Counted from the first letter of the stretch, positions 26,259 through 35,065 are shown. The stretch is DNA of 64,000 nucleotides from UBA1046 sp050945515 (GCA_050945515.1 JBMNTB010000002.1:76055-140054), one strand, 5' to 3'. The notes: generated by a model from the letters alone, not told the origin. Program-made: numbers and translations.

Positions 26259-26310
26259 GAAATTACCCCCAAAAGTTGTGCTGCATAGTACAATTACAGG
26301 GGGTAATTTC
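26259..26310. repeat. 12-bp perfect inverted repeat (possible terminator or element end)
   Basis: GAAATTACCCCC (26259-26270) and GGGGGTAATTTC (26299-26310) are perfect inverted copies separated by 28 bases that can pair further (TTGTGCT with AGTACAA). It lies between the plus-strand sulfatase and the minus-strand tRNA-Leu. No T-run follows on either strand. It may be a bidirectional terminator or transposon-end debris. Confidence 0.6.
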
Positions 26311-26318
26311 ATTCATAT

Positions 26319-26405
26319 TGGTGCGGAAAACAGGACTTGAACCTGCATGATCTACTGATCACTAGTACCTGAAACTAGCGCGTCTGCCAATTCCGCCATT
26401 TCCGC
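26319..26405 (-). tRNA. tRNA-Leu (anticodon CAG)
   Basis: The minus strand reads GCGGAAATGGCGGAATTGG at the 5' end and closes with TTTCCGC, discriminator A and an encoded CCA. The anticodon arm is CTAGT-TTCAGGT-ACTAG, giving anticodon CAG for CUG codons. A long variable arm (GTGATCAGTAGATCATGC-like region) and GGTTCAAGTCC T-arm fit a class II leucine tRNA. Confidence 0.95.
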
Positions 26406-26417
26406 ATTAGCAGAGTT

Positions 26418-26446
26418 ATGATATCCCAAGGGTGGTAAAATTGCAA
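26418..26446 (-). promoter_or_regulatory. Putative promoter of tRNA-Leu
   Basis: On the minus strand TTGCAA (26441-26446) and TATCAT (26418-26423) are 17 bases apart, 12 bases before the tRNA. Confidence 0.55.
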
Positions 26447-26479
26447 GCCGTACTCTATACTTTTTCTGAAGTCACTTAA

Positions 26480-27910
26480 ATGAGGGATTGTACAGTGCGT
26501 CACTATTGCGAACAAGATTTTTACAACTGGGTCCGAGATAAAAAAATTGCGGTAGTCGGAGCCGGAATCAGTAATCGGCCGTTAATTTCATGGCTTTATC
26601 GGATGACACCAAAGATCACCGTATTTGATCAAATGACAGCTGATAATCCGCGTCTGAAAGATATTCAAGATAAATTTGCCGCAGAAGGTTTGGATCTTGA
26701 ATGGTCGATCGGTAATAATTATCTTGATAAACTGCATGGTTTTGATCTCATTTTCAGAACGCCAATTATGAGGCCTGATCATCCTGCATTATTGCAAGCT
26801 GCAGTGGAGGGATCAATCATCACTTCAGAAATGTCGGTTTTCCTATCTCTATGTCCTGCTCATGTTACGGGTATAACAGGGAGTGATGGCAAAACTACTA
26901 CGACGACTCTGATCGGAGAACTGTATGAAACTGCAGGTAGAAAGGTGTGGGTTGGCGGCAATATCGGTACGCCGCTACTGGATAAAGTAAATCAGATCGG
27001 AATTGAAGATGAAGTTGTAGTCGAGCTTTCCAGTTTCCAACTATTTGACCTGGTTCCGTATATTGATACTGCTGTTGTTACGAATATTTCACCCAATCAC
27101 CTCGATATTCATACTGATTACGAAGAATATATTTATGCTAAGCAAAATATTTTTAAAGCACAGCGCCCATTTGATCGTCTGGTACTTAACTATGCAAACC
27201 GGCAGTCGCGTGCTTTTGCACAACAGACCAGAAGCGAAGTAGTTTGGTTCAATCGCAAAGAGTCCTATGCCGGCCTTAATATCTGGTACTCCGGACAGAC
27301 TATTTTATCGCAGCGCGGACAAGAAGATAGCAAAGCATTGCTCAAAATTAGGGATATAGTCTTACCGGGACGTTTTAACATTGATAATTATATGGCAGCA
27401 TGGGCTGCTGTAGCAGACCGGATTGATGCTAAGTATCTACAAGAAGTTGCCACTAAATTTAAAGGCGTACCGCATCGGCTGGAATTGGTAAGAGAACACA
27501 ACGGAGTTCGCTGGTACAATAGTTCTATTGACAGTACACCAACACGAACAACCACAACATTGGAGACTTTGTATGAGCAAGGACGTCCTATTATTTTAAT
27601 CTGCGGTGGACGTGATAAAGATCTGGACTATTCAGAAGTAGGCCAGATGATTGCTAAGACCGTGTCTCAGATTATCTTCTGTGGTGAAAACTCCCCCCTG
27701 ATTAGTGCAGCTATTATGGCCGCGGGTAAAACAGCAGAGCAGCTGCCAATGTTTGAAACAAATAATTATGAAGAGGCAGTCAATCTAGCGGCAAAAATTG
27801 CGAAACCAGGAGAATCTGTATTGTTATCACCAACGGGAACCAGCTTTGATCAGTTCTTCAATTTTGAAGAAAGGGGAGAAGTATTCCGTCATCTGGTTCT
27901 GAATTTATAA
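26480..27910 (+). CDS. murD: UDP-N-acetylmuramoyl-L-alanine--D-glutamate ligase
   Basis: Cytoplasmic ATP-dependent ligase that adds D-glutamate to UDP-MurNAc-L-Ala in peptidoglycan synthesis. The 476-residue protein has the N-terminal Rossmann-like domain (IAVVGAGISNRPLISWLY), the Mur ATP-binding loop GITGSDGKTTTTTLIG, the central motif NISPNHLDIH and the C-terminal ligase domain (YNSSIDSTPTRTTTTLE, ICGGRDKDLDY). This combination is MurD rather than MurC/E/F. ATG 26480 has no clear ribosome site; GTG 26495 is an alternative. It is separate from a division cluster here and is followed 5 bases later by cca. Confidence 0.92.
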   Translation: MRDCTVRHYCEQDFYNWVRDKKIAVVGAGISNRPLISWLYRMTPKITVFDQMTADNPRLKDIQDKFAAEGLDLEWSIGNNYLDKLHGFDLIFRTPIMRPDHPALLQAAVEGSIITSEMSVFLSLCPAHVTGITGSDGKTTTTTLIGELYETAGRKVWVGGNIGTPLLDKVNQIGIEDEVVVELSSFQLFDLVPYIDTAVVTNISPNHLDIHTDYEEYIYAKQNIFKAQRPFDRLVLNYANRQSRAFAQQTRSEVVWFNRKESYAGLNIWYSGQTILSQRGQEDSKALLKIRDIVLPGRFNIDNYMAAWAAVADRIDAKYLQEVATKFKGVPHRLELVREHNGVRWYNSSIDSTPTRTTTTLETLYEQGRPIILICGGRDKDLDYSEVGQMIAKTVSQIIFCGENSPLISAAIMAAGKTAEQLPMFETNNYEEAVNLAAKIAKPGESVLLSPTGTSFDQFFNFEERGEVFRHLVLNL

Positions 27911-27915
27911 GCGAA

Positions 27916-29241
27916 ATGTCAATGAGTACAATAGCAGCTGAGCATTTTCCACAGAAAGTTCTTAAACTGATAAGTCTGCTGGAAACAGAGGGTCATGAAA
28001 CCTGGCTGGTGGGCGGAGCAGTAAGAAATGCTCTGTTGGGCAAAGCTACTGATGATTTTGATTTGACAACGGCAGCACTGCCGGATCAGTTCTGCAATAT
28101 CTTATCCGAGGCAGGATATGATGTAATTCCTACCGGTTGGCAATTTGGTACAGCTACAGTCTGGTTGGACAAACGACTCAAATGTGAAATCACAACTTTC
28201 CGTCAGGAATCTGATTATAGTGATTTTAGACGTCCGGACAGAGTTAGCTATTCAAATAGCTTATCCCAAGATCTCAAGCGCAGAGACTTTACCATCAATG
28301 CGATAGCTTGGCATCCGATCCGCGGGCTCTTTGATGAGACCGGCGGAGTAGCTGATCTTATGGCCGGAGTCATTCAAACGGTAGGCAAACCTGAGGAAAG
28401 ATTTGCGGAAGATCCTTTGCGAATTCTGCGGGCATTAAGATTTGCTGCAGCCTTAGATTTCAACATAGAAAATGTCACCGGATCAGCCATGTACCGATAT
28501 AGATATAATCTGCAAAGAATTGCCAGGGAACGTATTGCCATTGAATGGAATCAAATATTACTTGGCTCAAGATGGTTTGAGACTGCACAGGCAAATAAAG
28601 AGATTATTTCTGTGTTTATTCCTTATATCAGCCGTCTTGAAAAACAGACATGCTGCCGATGTGTTCAAGAGCAAGAAAATATCATTTCTATTGCAAAAAC
28701 ATTGGATCAGCAGACATTGTTGCAGATGATCATTCTGGCAGAAAAGAGCAATGCCTCCAGAGATGAATTTATGACCGTGCTGACTGATTTACATTATAGT
28801 AAGCAATTTCGCCAAACTGCTCTGGCGCTGTTTTCTCTAATTCTCGATATAAAAAAATTGATATTACCTGATAATATTGTTTATTCCCAACCGGAGGAAC
28901 GCCAATTGACGCATCAGATCTTGATGCATTATGGAGTTAATAATATAAGATTATTTCTAATCTGTGTCCCCTACCTCACTAGCATTAGTAGACACAAGCG
29001 CGAGTGTTTTTCCCGTTTATTTAATAGTTTTATATCAGAGGATTTACCAATTTTGGTCTCTGATCTTAAAATCAATGGCAACGAAATTATGCAGATTCTG
29101 GACCTTGAACAGGGTAGACAGATAGGTGATTTATTAAACAAATTGCTCCTCGAAGTTGTTTCCGGCAGAGTGCCTAATGAGCGGTCCAGCCAAATACATT
29201 GGCTCCAAAGTCAAAAAGAAACAAAAGATACTCTAGTCTAA
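27916..29241 (+). CDS. cca: CCA tRNA nucleotidyltransferase
   Basis: Adds or repairs the 3' CCA end of tRNAs. The 441-residue protein belongs to the class II bacterial nucleotidyltransferases: VGGAVRNALLG, the catalytic DDFDLTT (metal aspartates), RRDFTINAIAW, EDPLRILRALRFAA and an RNA-binding all-alpha C-terminus. A second ATG at 27922 could be the start. At least the three tRNA genes in the window encode CCA themselves, so the enzyme may act mainly in repair. Whether it is a pure CCA enzyme or one half of a CC/A pair cannot be told by eye. Confidence 0.9.
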   Translation: MSMSTIAAEHFPQKVLKLISLLETEGHETWLVGGAVRNALLGKATDDFDLTTAALPDQFCNILSEAGYDVIPTGWQFGTATVWLDKRLKCEITTFRQESDYSDFRRPDRVSYSNSLSQDLKRRDFTINAIAWHPIRGLFDETGGVADLMAGVIQTVGKPEERFAEDPLRILRALRFAAALDFNIENVTGSAMYRYRYNLQRIARERIAIEWNQILLGSRWFETAQANKEIISVFIPYISRLEKQTCCRCVQEQENIISIAKTLDQQTLLQMIILAEKSNASRDEFMTVLTDLHYSKQFRQTALALFSLILDIKKLILPDNIVYSQPEERQLTHQILMHYGVNNIRLFLICVPYLTSISRHKRECFSRLFNSFISEDLPILVSDLKINGNEIMQILDLEQGRQIGDLLNKLLLEVVSGRVPNERSSQIHWLQSQKETKDTLV

Positions 29242-29306
29242 AAGATATTTATTTGCTTACAATTTATAAATGTAAAGACAACAGTCTGATGATCGTTCAT
29301 AATATA

Positions 29307-29334
29307 TTGTCACAAGCTTATTATATGCTATAAT
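29307..29334 (+). promoter_or_regulatory. Promoter of rpsO
   Basis: TTGTCA (29307-29312) and a perfect TATAAT (29329-29334) with a 16-base spacer, 75 bases ahead of rpsO. Confidence 0.75.
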
Positions 29335-29339
29335 ACTTG

Positions 29340-29404
29340 GAGTTTCCTGTACTCGGTTGACAGGTATGTCCGACCGTTTACTGGGTTCAAGGAATATTAG
29401 GAGG
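29340..29404 (+). promoter_or_regulatory. Structured 5' leader of rpsO
   Basis: The transcribed leader can close TTCC (29344-29347) with GGAA (29391-29394) around internal helices such as CCTGT/ACAGG (29346-29350 with 29360-29364) or CGGT/ACCG. Bacterial rpsO leaders are commonly folded to bind S15 and repress translation. The fold here is only sketched by eye. Confidence 0.4.
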
Positions 29405-29408
29405 TTTT

Positions 29409-29672
29409 ATGGACAAAAAAGTAAAGAAGGAAATCATGGAGAGCTATGCTACTCACGAAAATGATACCGGCTCTCCTGAAGTTCAGATTGCATTATTGAC
29501 GTATCGGATTAATCATCTAACAGAACATTTAAAAGAACATGAAAATGATCACCATTCAAGACGCGGGTTGTTGATGATGGTAGGTAAAAGACGTGGCTTG
29601 TTAGACTATCTTGCTAGCAAAGACATCGAAAAATATCGTCAATTAATTGCCAGACTGAATATCAGAAAGTAA
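29409..29672 (+). CDS. rpsO: 30S ribosomal protein S15
   Basis: Primary 16S rRNA-binding protein that organises the central domain of the small subunit. At 87 residues it is close to the usual 88-89. Recognisable blocks are TGSPEVQIALLTYRINHLTEHL and HHSRRGLLMMVGKRRGLLDYL. An AGGAGG site is 5-6 bases ahead of the ATG, and a promoter and perfect-stem terminator make it a single-gene unit. It precedes pnp, as in most bacteria. Confidence 0.97.
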   Translation: MDKKVKKEIMESYATHENDTGSPEVQIALLTYRINHLTEHLKEHENDHHSRRGLLMMVGKRRGLLDYLASKDIEKYRQLIARLNIRK

Positions 29673-29676
29673 TGAT

Positions 29677-29702
29677 AGCCGGCGCGTATACGCCGGCTTT
29701 CC
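29677..29702 (+). terminator. Terminator after rpsO
   Basis: AGCCGGCG (29677-29684) pairs with CGCCGGCT (29691-29698), followed by TTTCCCTT. The T-run is interrupted, so some read-through to pnp is possible. Confidence 0.75.
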
Positions 29703-29729
29703 CTTACTTTAGTTAATGGGACAACATGA

Positions 29730-29816
29730 ATGTAGGACGTAGATTGTGCATCGGTTCTAGCTAGGATGTGTCGGATTCTGTCTTAATGGCACCGGTGCAG
29801 AATCTACCTACTACAT
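29730..29816 (+). promoter_or_regulatory. Long imperfect stem-loop in the pnp leader
   Basis: ATGTAG, GTAGATT, TGCA and CGGT (29730-29755) pair in order with ACCG, TGCA, AATCTAC and CTACAT (29791-29816), interrupted by a 3-base internal loop and one mismatch. The stem would be about 22 pairs. It lies 49 bases ahead of the pnp start. In E. coli a comparable pnp leader hairpin is cut by RNase III and mediates autoregulation; the analogy here is inference. Confidence 0.6.
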
Positions 29817-29864
29817 CTTGTTGATCAATAATTTTCTGCGACATTTTGAAGAGAGGAAAATTGA

Positions 29865-32186
29865 ATGACAAAAAGAATTTTTGAATACGACTTAAATGGT
29901 CGTAAATTACTGCTGGAAACGGGAGAACTTGCTCAATTTGCTAATGGTGCTGTGTTGGTGCGTTATGGTGACACGACAATTCTGTCGACCGTAACTGCAA
30001 CAGACTCACCGCGCGATGGTATCGACTACTTTCCCCTCTCCGTGGATTATGAAGAAAAAATGTATGGGGTGGGCAAAATACCGGGTGGCTATTTAAAACG
30101 TGAAGGACGGCCATCAGAAAATGCAATCCTCATAGCACGATCCGTTGATAGACCGATTAGACCCTTATTTCCCGCTGATTTGCGTAATGATGTTGTGGTC
30201 AGCAATCTTGCTCTGTCTATCGACCATGATAATGCCCCGCAGGTGGCAGCCTTAATTGGTACTGCAGCTGCCATCATGATTTCCGACATTCCCTGGAAAG
30301 GTCCTGTAGCAGGAGTACAGGTGGGATTAGTTGAAGGTAAGATTATTGTTAATCCCAACATGGAGCAGTCTGAAGCCAGTATCTTGGATCTTTTTATAGC
30401 AGGCACTAAAGAAAAAGTATGTATGATTGAGGCCGGAGCCTGCGAAGTTTCTGAAGAAGATATGCTGCAAGCCATCATTAAGGGTCATCAGGAGATCATT
30501 GGAATCTGTGATTTGCTGCAGACAATGCAAGATGAAATAGGCAAGGAAAAATTTGCCTATGAGCCTGTTGCTGTTCCTGAGGAAGTTATGGCAGAGAGCA
30601 GGGGATACCTTTGGGACAAGATGAGAACTGCCGTTTTGAGTCCCGATAAAGCTGTGAGAGATCTTAACCTCAATAAATTGAAAGAAGAGCTGGAAGAATA
30701 CTTGGTTTCGCTTAATGAGGATTGGGCAGTCTGGACTTCAGATGCCCTTGATGCTGTGCAAAAAGATGTTGTACGAGACTATCTGTTTAGAGAAAAGCGC
30801 AGGGTAGATGGCCGGGCATTAGATGAGATACGTCCACTCTCAGCCCAGGTAGATATAATCCCCCGAGTTCACGGCAGTGGCTTATTTGAGCGTGGGCAGA
30901 CACAAGTTTTAACGATTTGCACACTGGGTACTCCATCTGATGCTCAGCGTTTGGATGGTACAACAACTCAGGATAGGAAACGATATATCCATCATTATAA
31001 TTTTCCATCTTATAGTGTTGGTGAAGCCAGACCCAATCGCTCACCGGGTAGACGCGAAATCGGTCACGGTGCCTTGGCTGAACGTGCCTTATTACCAGTA
31101 TTGCCGTCTGAAGAGGATTTTCCCTATTCTATTCGCAATGTTTCTGAAATTACGATGTCCAATGGCTCTACCTCACAGGGTTCAGTCTGTTCTTCGACTC
31201 TGGCATTGATGGCTGCCGGTGTTCCGATTACCAAGCCGGTGGCGGGCATATCCAGTGGCTTGATTGTAAATGAAGCGGACGAAAATGATTATCTGGTCTT
31301 TGTTGACATTCAAGGAATCGAAGACTTCTTTGGTGATATGGATTTTAAAGTAGCGGGTACCAAGGACGGTATTACAGCTATCCAAGTGGATATTAAAATT
31401 GATGGGCTTAGCTATGATATTATTCGAGACGCTCTGGAGATTACGCGACAGGGCAGACACAAGATTATTGATGAAGTAATTCTACCTACAATTTCGGAGC
31501 CCAGAGCAGAACTTTCTGAATGGGCGCCAAAAATAGAGATCATTGACATTCCATCAGATAAAATACGTGAAGTCATTGGTTCCGGCGGTAAAGTGATTCG
31601 CCGTATAACTGAAGAGACTGACACTGAGATTGATATTGAAGAGGATGGTCCGGTCGGACATGTGTACATATCATCTCCAAATCAACAAAATGCTGCTGAA
31701 GCTATTAAATTGATTAAGGCCATAGCGCTTGATCCTGAACCTGGTGCAGAATTTGAAGGGGTAGTAACCAGACTGATGCCCTTTGGAGCCTTCGTGGAAA
31801 TCGCGCCTGGCCGAGAAGGATTGGTACATATTTCTAAGATGTCCTGGCAGCGGATTGAGCGTGTGGAGGATGCTGTAGAACCTGGACAATCAGTAAGAGT
31901 GGTTGTGACTGAGATCGATTCACAAGGCAGGCTTAATCTTTCAATGCGCGATCTGATGGAAAAACCGAAAAACACAGATTCCGATAATGAAGAAGGCGGC
32001 AGACGCCGTGACAGACGAGATAACAGCAGATCCAATGCCGGCGGCGGCAGGACTAAAAATGCTTCAGACAGAAGAACAGGTGATAGAAGAGATAGGCGTT
32101 ATTCTTCTGATCGTGAAGCCGATTCCGGCCGGAAATCCTCAAGCCGCCGAGAGCGTTCAAAACCTAGAAATCAAAGAGATTTTTGA
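29865..32186 (+). CDS. pnp: Polyribonucleotide nucleotidyltransferase (PNPase)
   Basis: Phosphate-dependent 3'-5' exoribonuclease of the degradosome. The 773-residue protein has two RNase PH domains (first about 10-140; second from about 310, RVDGRALDEIRPL, RGQTQVLTICTLG, SNGSTSQGSVCSSTLALMAAG), a KH domain (about 560-620, VIGSGGKVIRRITEET) and an S1 domain (about 628-695, FEGVVTRLMPFGAFVEI). Beyond S1 is a 75-residue tail rich in Arg, Asp, Ser and Gly with RRDRRD and RTGDRRDRR runs, longer and more basic than usual. A GAGAGGA ribosome site precedes the ATG. It acts with RNase Y, also encoded here. Confidence 0.97.
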   Translation: MTKRIFEYDLNGRKLLLETGELAQFANGAVLVRYGDTTILSTVTATDSPRDGIDYFPLSVDYEEKMYGVGKIPGGYLKREGRPSENAILIARSVDRPIRPLFPADLRNDVVVSNLALSIDHDNAPQVAALIGTAAAIMISDIPWKGPVAGVQVGLVEGKIIVNPNMEQSEASILDLFIAGTKEKVCMIEAGACEVSEEDMLQAIIKGHQEIIGICDLLQTMQDEIGKEKFAYEPVAVPEEVMAESRGYLWDKMRTAVLSPDKAVRDLNLNKLKEELEEYLVSLNEDWAVWTSDALDAVQKDVVRDYLFREKRRVDGRALDEIRPLSAQVDIIPRVHGSGLFERGQTQVLTICTLGTPSDAQRLDGTTTQDRKRYIHHYNFPSYSVGEARPNRSPGRREIGHGALAERALLPVLPSEEDFPYSIRNVSEITMSNGSTSQGSVCSSTLALMAAGVPITKPVAGISSGLIVNEADENDYLVFVDIQGIEDFFGDMDFKVAGTKDGITAIQVDIKIDGLSYDIIRDALEITRQGRHKIIDEVILPTISEPRAELSEWAPKIEIIDIPSDKIREVIGSGGKVIRRITEETDTEIDIEEDGPVGHVYISSPNQQNAAEAIKLIKAIALDPEPGAEFEGVVTRLMPFGAFVEIAPGREGLVHISKMSWQRIERVEDAVEPGQSVRVVVTEIDSQGRLNLSMRDLMEKPKNTDSDNEEGGRRRDRRDNSRSNAGGGRTKNASDRRTGDRRDRRYSSDREADSGRKSSSRRERSKPRNQRDF

Positions 32187-32226
32187 GTTCTTTTGTATTT
32201 TAAATTACCAAGAATATAGTTATTGG

Positions 32227-32262
32227 CAGAGGTTGCTCCGAAACGGAAACAACCTCTGTTTT
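32227..32262 (+). terminator. Terminator after pnp
   Basis: CAGAGGTTG (32227-32235) pairs with CAACCTCTG (32250-32258), with an inner CCG/CGG, followed by TTTTG. It sits between pnp and the convergent ABC ATPase gene. Confidence 0.85.
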
Positions 32263-32291
32263 GTTCAACAAATCGGATTCGGAGTTTTCTC

Positions 32292-33062
32292 CTATTCCCA
32301 GTCTATTTCATTATGATATAGCGCTAATACTTCATCCTTACGGAGTGACTTTTTCTCATCACCTCTGACATCAGCTACAATGCGACCGCGATTCAACATG
32401 ATCAATCTACTACCATATTTAATTGCAGCATCGACATTATGCGTGACCATGAGTGTGGTTTGTCCATGCTGTTTGACAATGCGGTCTGTCATTTCCGATA
32501 CTATTTGACTGGTTGCAGGATCAAGTGCTGCCGTATGTTCATCAAGTAAAAGCAGACGCGGTTTTTTTAATGTTGCCATTAAAAGTGTCAATACCTGTCT
32601 TTGTCCGCCGGAGAGAACTCCTACCGGTGCGGAGAGTCGATTCTCCAAACCTAGGCCAAGATCTGCCAGGGCGTTCCTGAAGTTAGCTTTAGCTTGGTGA
32701 GAAACGCCGCGACGCAAAGTGATTTTTTCTCCACGCCGGGAAGCAATTGCCAAATTTTCCTGAATGGAGAGATTTTCTGCGGTTCCGCTTTTGGGATCCT
32801 GAAAAACTCGTCCAATGTCAGCAGCCAGTTTACGTGGCGATTGTTTCAGTACATTCTGACCGCAGAATTCTATTTCTCCCTCGTCGGGACGCTCAATCCC
32901 GGCAATTAAATTCAAAAGAGTTGACTTTCCTGTGCCGTTACTGCCGAGAATAGATATAAATTCTCCCTCTTCGACATGAAAGGTCAAGTCGGTCAAAACA
33001 GCAGTTTCATTTACTGTCTGCGGGCAAAAGGTTTTTTTGACGGAATCAAGTTTGAGCAACAT
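32292..33062 (-). CDS. ABC transporter ATP-binding protein (TrpZ-like)
   Basis: Cytoplasmic ATPase of 256 residues in the importer that includes the two genes upstream on the minus strand. Walker A is LGSNGTGKST (about 39-48), signature LSGGQRQVLTLLMA, Walker B LLLLDEHTAALDP (His in place of the usual Pro after DE), and H-loop MVTHN. It matches ATPases that accompany PF04392-type binding proteins. Its start overlaps the permease gene by 17 bases. The terminal position in the operon and the pnp terminator on the other strand mark its end. Confidence 0.88.
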   Translation of the reverse strand: MLLKLDSVKKTFCPQTVNETAVLTDLTFHVEEGEFISILGSNGTGKSTLLNLIAGIERPDEGEIEFCGQNVLKQSPRKLAADIGRVFQDPKSGTAENLSIQENLAIASRRGEKITLRRGVSHQAKANFRNALADLGLGLENRLSAPVGVLSGGQRQVLTLLMATLKKPRLLLLDEHTAALDPATSQIVSEMTDRIVKQHGQTTLMVTHNVDAAIKYGSRLIMLNRGRIVADVRGDEKKSLRKDEVLALYHNEIDWE

Positions 33063-33942
33063 AAGATTTTCCCTTTCTGGAGTTATTGTCTTTGGTACGA
33101 TGGCCTAACCAGAGCACGATGGCAAGTACGATCGCGGAATAGAGCTTGATATCCTGTGGATTGACACCAAGATATAGCACGGCATCAATTACGACCCGAT
33201 AGATGACTGCACCGAATAGGACTGCCAGCAATGAACGTGAGAGGGAAGATGTTCCTAACAAGCGTTCACCGATAATTATCGAGGCCAGTCCGATCACTAT
33301 AGTCCCAATTCCCATTCCAACATCGGCATAACCATAATTTTGTGCGAGTAGAGCACCAGCCAGTGCGATGATTCCATTAGACAGAGCATAACCAATTATC
33401 TTCATGGAATCTGTAGCGATTGCATTAGCAACCGCCATAACCTCATTGGCACCGGTTGCCCGTAAGGCCAATCCCAATTCGCTTTTAAGAAATAGTATTA
33501 GCATCAATGTAATAATCAAAGTGACCGTAATCCCAAGAATCAGGGCTGCAATATTTCGATCGTCTATTATAGTGCGCAACTGTGAGATGACTGTTTCCTT
33601 ACCCAGTAATGTTATATTCGGTGCACCAAGAACTCGCAGATTAATCGAATAAAGCCCTGTCAATATGAGTATTCCTGTCAATAAACCGGGAATTTTCATC
33701 TTTGTGTGAAGAAATCCGGCTATAATTCCGGTGATCATTCCCGCTGCCAGACTCAAAACAATTGCCAGCCAGGGAGATACTCCGGCCGCAATTGCTCTGG
33801 CAGCAACGACTGCGCCTAATGGGAATGTGCCTTCTGCGGACAAATCTGCGATGTCGAGTATGCGATACATAATATATACCCCTATCGCCATCACTGCCCA
33901 AAGAAAACCTTGAGATATTGATGAGAGGATAATGTTCAGCAT
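33046..33942 (-). CDS. ABC transporter permease (TrpY-like, branched-chain-type family)
   Basis: Membrane protein of 298 residues with about eight to nine helices, belonging to the BPD_transp_2 (LivH/M-like) family. The segment YIMYRILDIADLSAEGTF near the N-terminus and the highly hydrophobic remainder are characteristic of permeases found next to PF04392 binding proteins. It lies 11 bases after the binding-protein gene and overlaps the ATPase gene, so the three form one operon. Substrate is not evident from the permease; see the binding protein and leader peptide. Confidence 0.88.
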   Translation of the reverse strand: MLNIILSSISQGFLWAVMAIGVYIMYRILDIADLSAEGTFPLGAVVAARAIAAGVSPWLAIVLSLAAGMITGIIAGFLHTKMKIPGLLTGILILTGLYSINLRVLGAPNITLLGKETVISQLRTIIDDRNIAALILGITVTLIITLMLILFLKSELGLALRATGANEVMAVANAIATDSMKIIGYALSNGIIALAGALLAQNYGYADVGMGIGTIVIGLASIIIGERLLGTSSLSRSLLAVLFGAVIYRVVIDAVLYLGVNPQDIKLYSAIVLAIVLWLGHRTKDNNSRKGKSYVAQT

Positions 33943-33953
33943 TTATAATCTCC

Positions 33954-35009
33954 TTATGGAATTGTTATCGAATTCGGATCGATTCCGATCGCAACTGCAT
34001 ATTCTTGGTTAACGAATAGTTCCAGATTATCAGCAAAACCTACAGATATCTCGGAGGCTTTCTTCTCTCCAGTCAGAATTTTCAAAGCCTGGTCAGCAGT
34101 TTGCATACCTAAGTCATAATAGCTGATACCGATAGTTGCAATACCACCAACTTCAGCTTGATCAATAGATCCCGTGACAATAGGAATACCGGCTTCTTGT
34201 GCAATAATGCCACTTGCAGAAGCTGTACTGGCCATTGTATTGTCAGTAGGTATGTAGATGCCATCAACTTTAGTTACCAATGTTGTCATTGCCTGCTGGA
34301 CATCATTTGTAGATGCGACTGTGACCGCAACCACTTTCTTGCCTGCTTTCTCAATCTGAGCTTCTGCCTCTGCCGCCTGCACAACGGAGTTAGGCTCGGC
34401 AGCGTTGTAAATCAGACCGATATTTGACATTTCTTTCAATGAGAGCAGGAGATCAATCTGGCGGCTGACAGGCGCTTGATCACTGGTACCTGTAACTTCG
34501 CGTCCGGGTTTTTCCAGTGTTTCGACTAATCCCGCATCTATTGGGTCAGTAACTGCTGTGAAGAGAACCGGAATCTTTGGCGATAAACCTACTACTGTTT
34601 GCGCTGCAGGTGTGGTAATAGCCAGAACCAAGTCGCATTCGCGCAAAAGCTTTTCCGCCATGCTCTTTAGATTGGCCTGTTCGCCGAAAGCGTTCTGCAT
34701 AATTACAGAGATATTTTCGCCATCGCGATAGCCGGCTTCTGCCAGGCGGTCGATAAAGCCTGAACAAGCAGAATCAAGTGATTCGTGAGCCATGAACTGT
34801 AGGATACCGATTTTAATTATTTTGTTGTCAGTAACGGCGGCGCCAGTGCCATCTGCAGCCGTACCGGCTTGTTCCGTACCTTCATTTTGCAAGTTGATCT
34901 CTCGACTCTGATCTTGCTCTTGAGAGTACACTTTGCTCGCGGACTGGGTACAGCCGGCTAGCAATGCCAGTGTAATTAGTAAGGTAATCAGGACTAAGTG
35001 CTTTTTCAT
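33954..35009 (-). CDS. ABC transporter substrate-binding lipoprotein (PF04392 type, TrpX-like)
   Basis: Exported binding protein of about 351 residues. ATG 35009 is chosen because a GGAGG-type site lies just upstream; the longer open frame upstream runs through the attenuator hairpins and is not coding. The signal peptide MKKHLVLITLLITLALLAG ends in lipobox LLAGC. The mature protein contains the periplasmic-binding fold of the ABC_sub_bind family (KIGILQFMAHESLDSA, IPVLFTAVTDPIDAGLV, GLIYNAAEPNS, YIPTDNTMASTA, GIATIGISYYDLG). In other Firmicutes such proteins are linked to tryptophan or other aromatic amino acid uptake. The Phe- and Tyr-codon leader peptide upstream hints at an aromatic amino acid here. 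Confidence 0.88.
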   Translation of the reverse strand: MKKHLVLITLLITLALLAGCTQSASKVYSQEQDQSREINLQNEGTEQAGTAADGTGAAVTDNKIIKIGILQFMAHESLDSACSGFIDRLAEAGYRDGENISVIMQNAFGEQANLKSMAEKLLRECDLVLAITTPAAQTVVGLSPKIPVLFTAVTDPIDAGLVETLEKPGREVTGTSDQAPVSRQIDLLLSLKEMSNIGLIYNAAEPNSVVQAAEAEAQIEKAGKKVVAVTVASTNDVQQAMTTLVTKVDGIYIPTDNTMASTASASGIIAQEAGIPIVTGSIDQAEVGGIATIGISYYDLGMQTADQALKILTGEKKASEISVGFADNLELFVNQEYAVAIGIDPNSITIP

Positions 35010-35031
35010 ATTTTCCTCCCTTGCGGAGAAT

Positions 35032-35065
35032 AAAAACCGCCCGGTCATTTTCATTGACCGGGCGG
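35032..35065 (-). terminator. Strong intrinsic terminator in the leader of the ABC operon
   Basis: On the minus strand CCGCCCGGTCA pairs perfectly over 11 bases with TGACCGGGCGG (arms 35055-35065 and 35037-35047) and is followed by five T residues (35036-35032). It stands between the promoter and the first structural gene, so it must be bypassed for expression, i.e. an attenuator. Confidence 0.9.
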
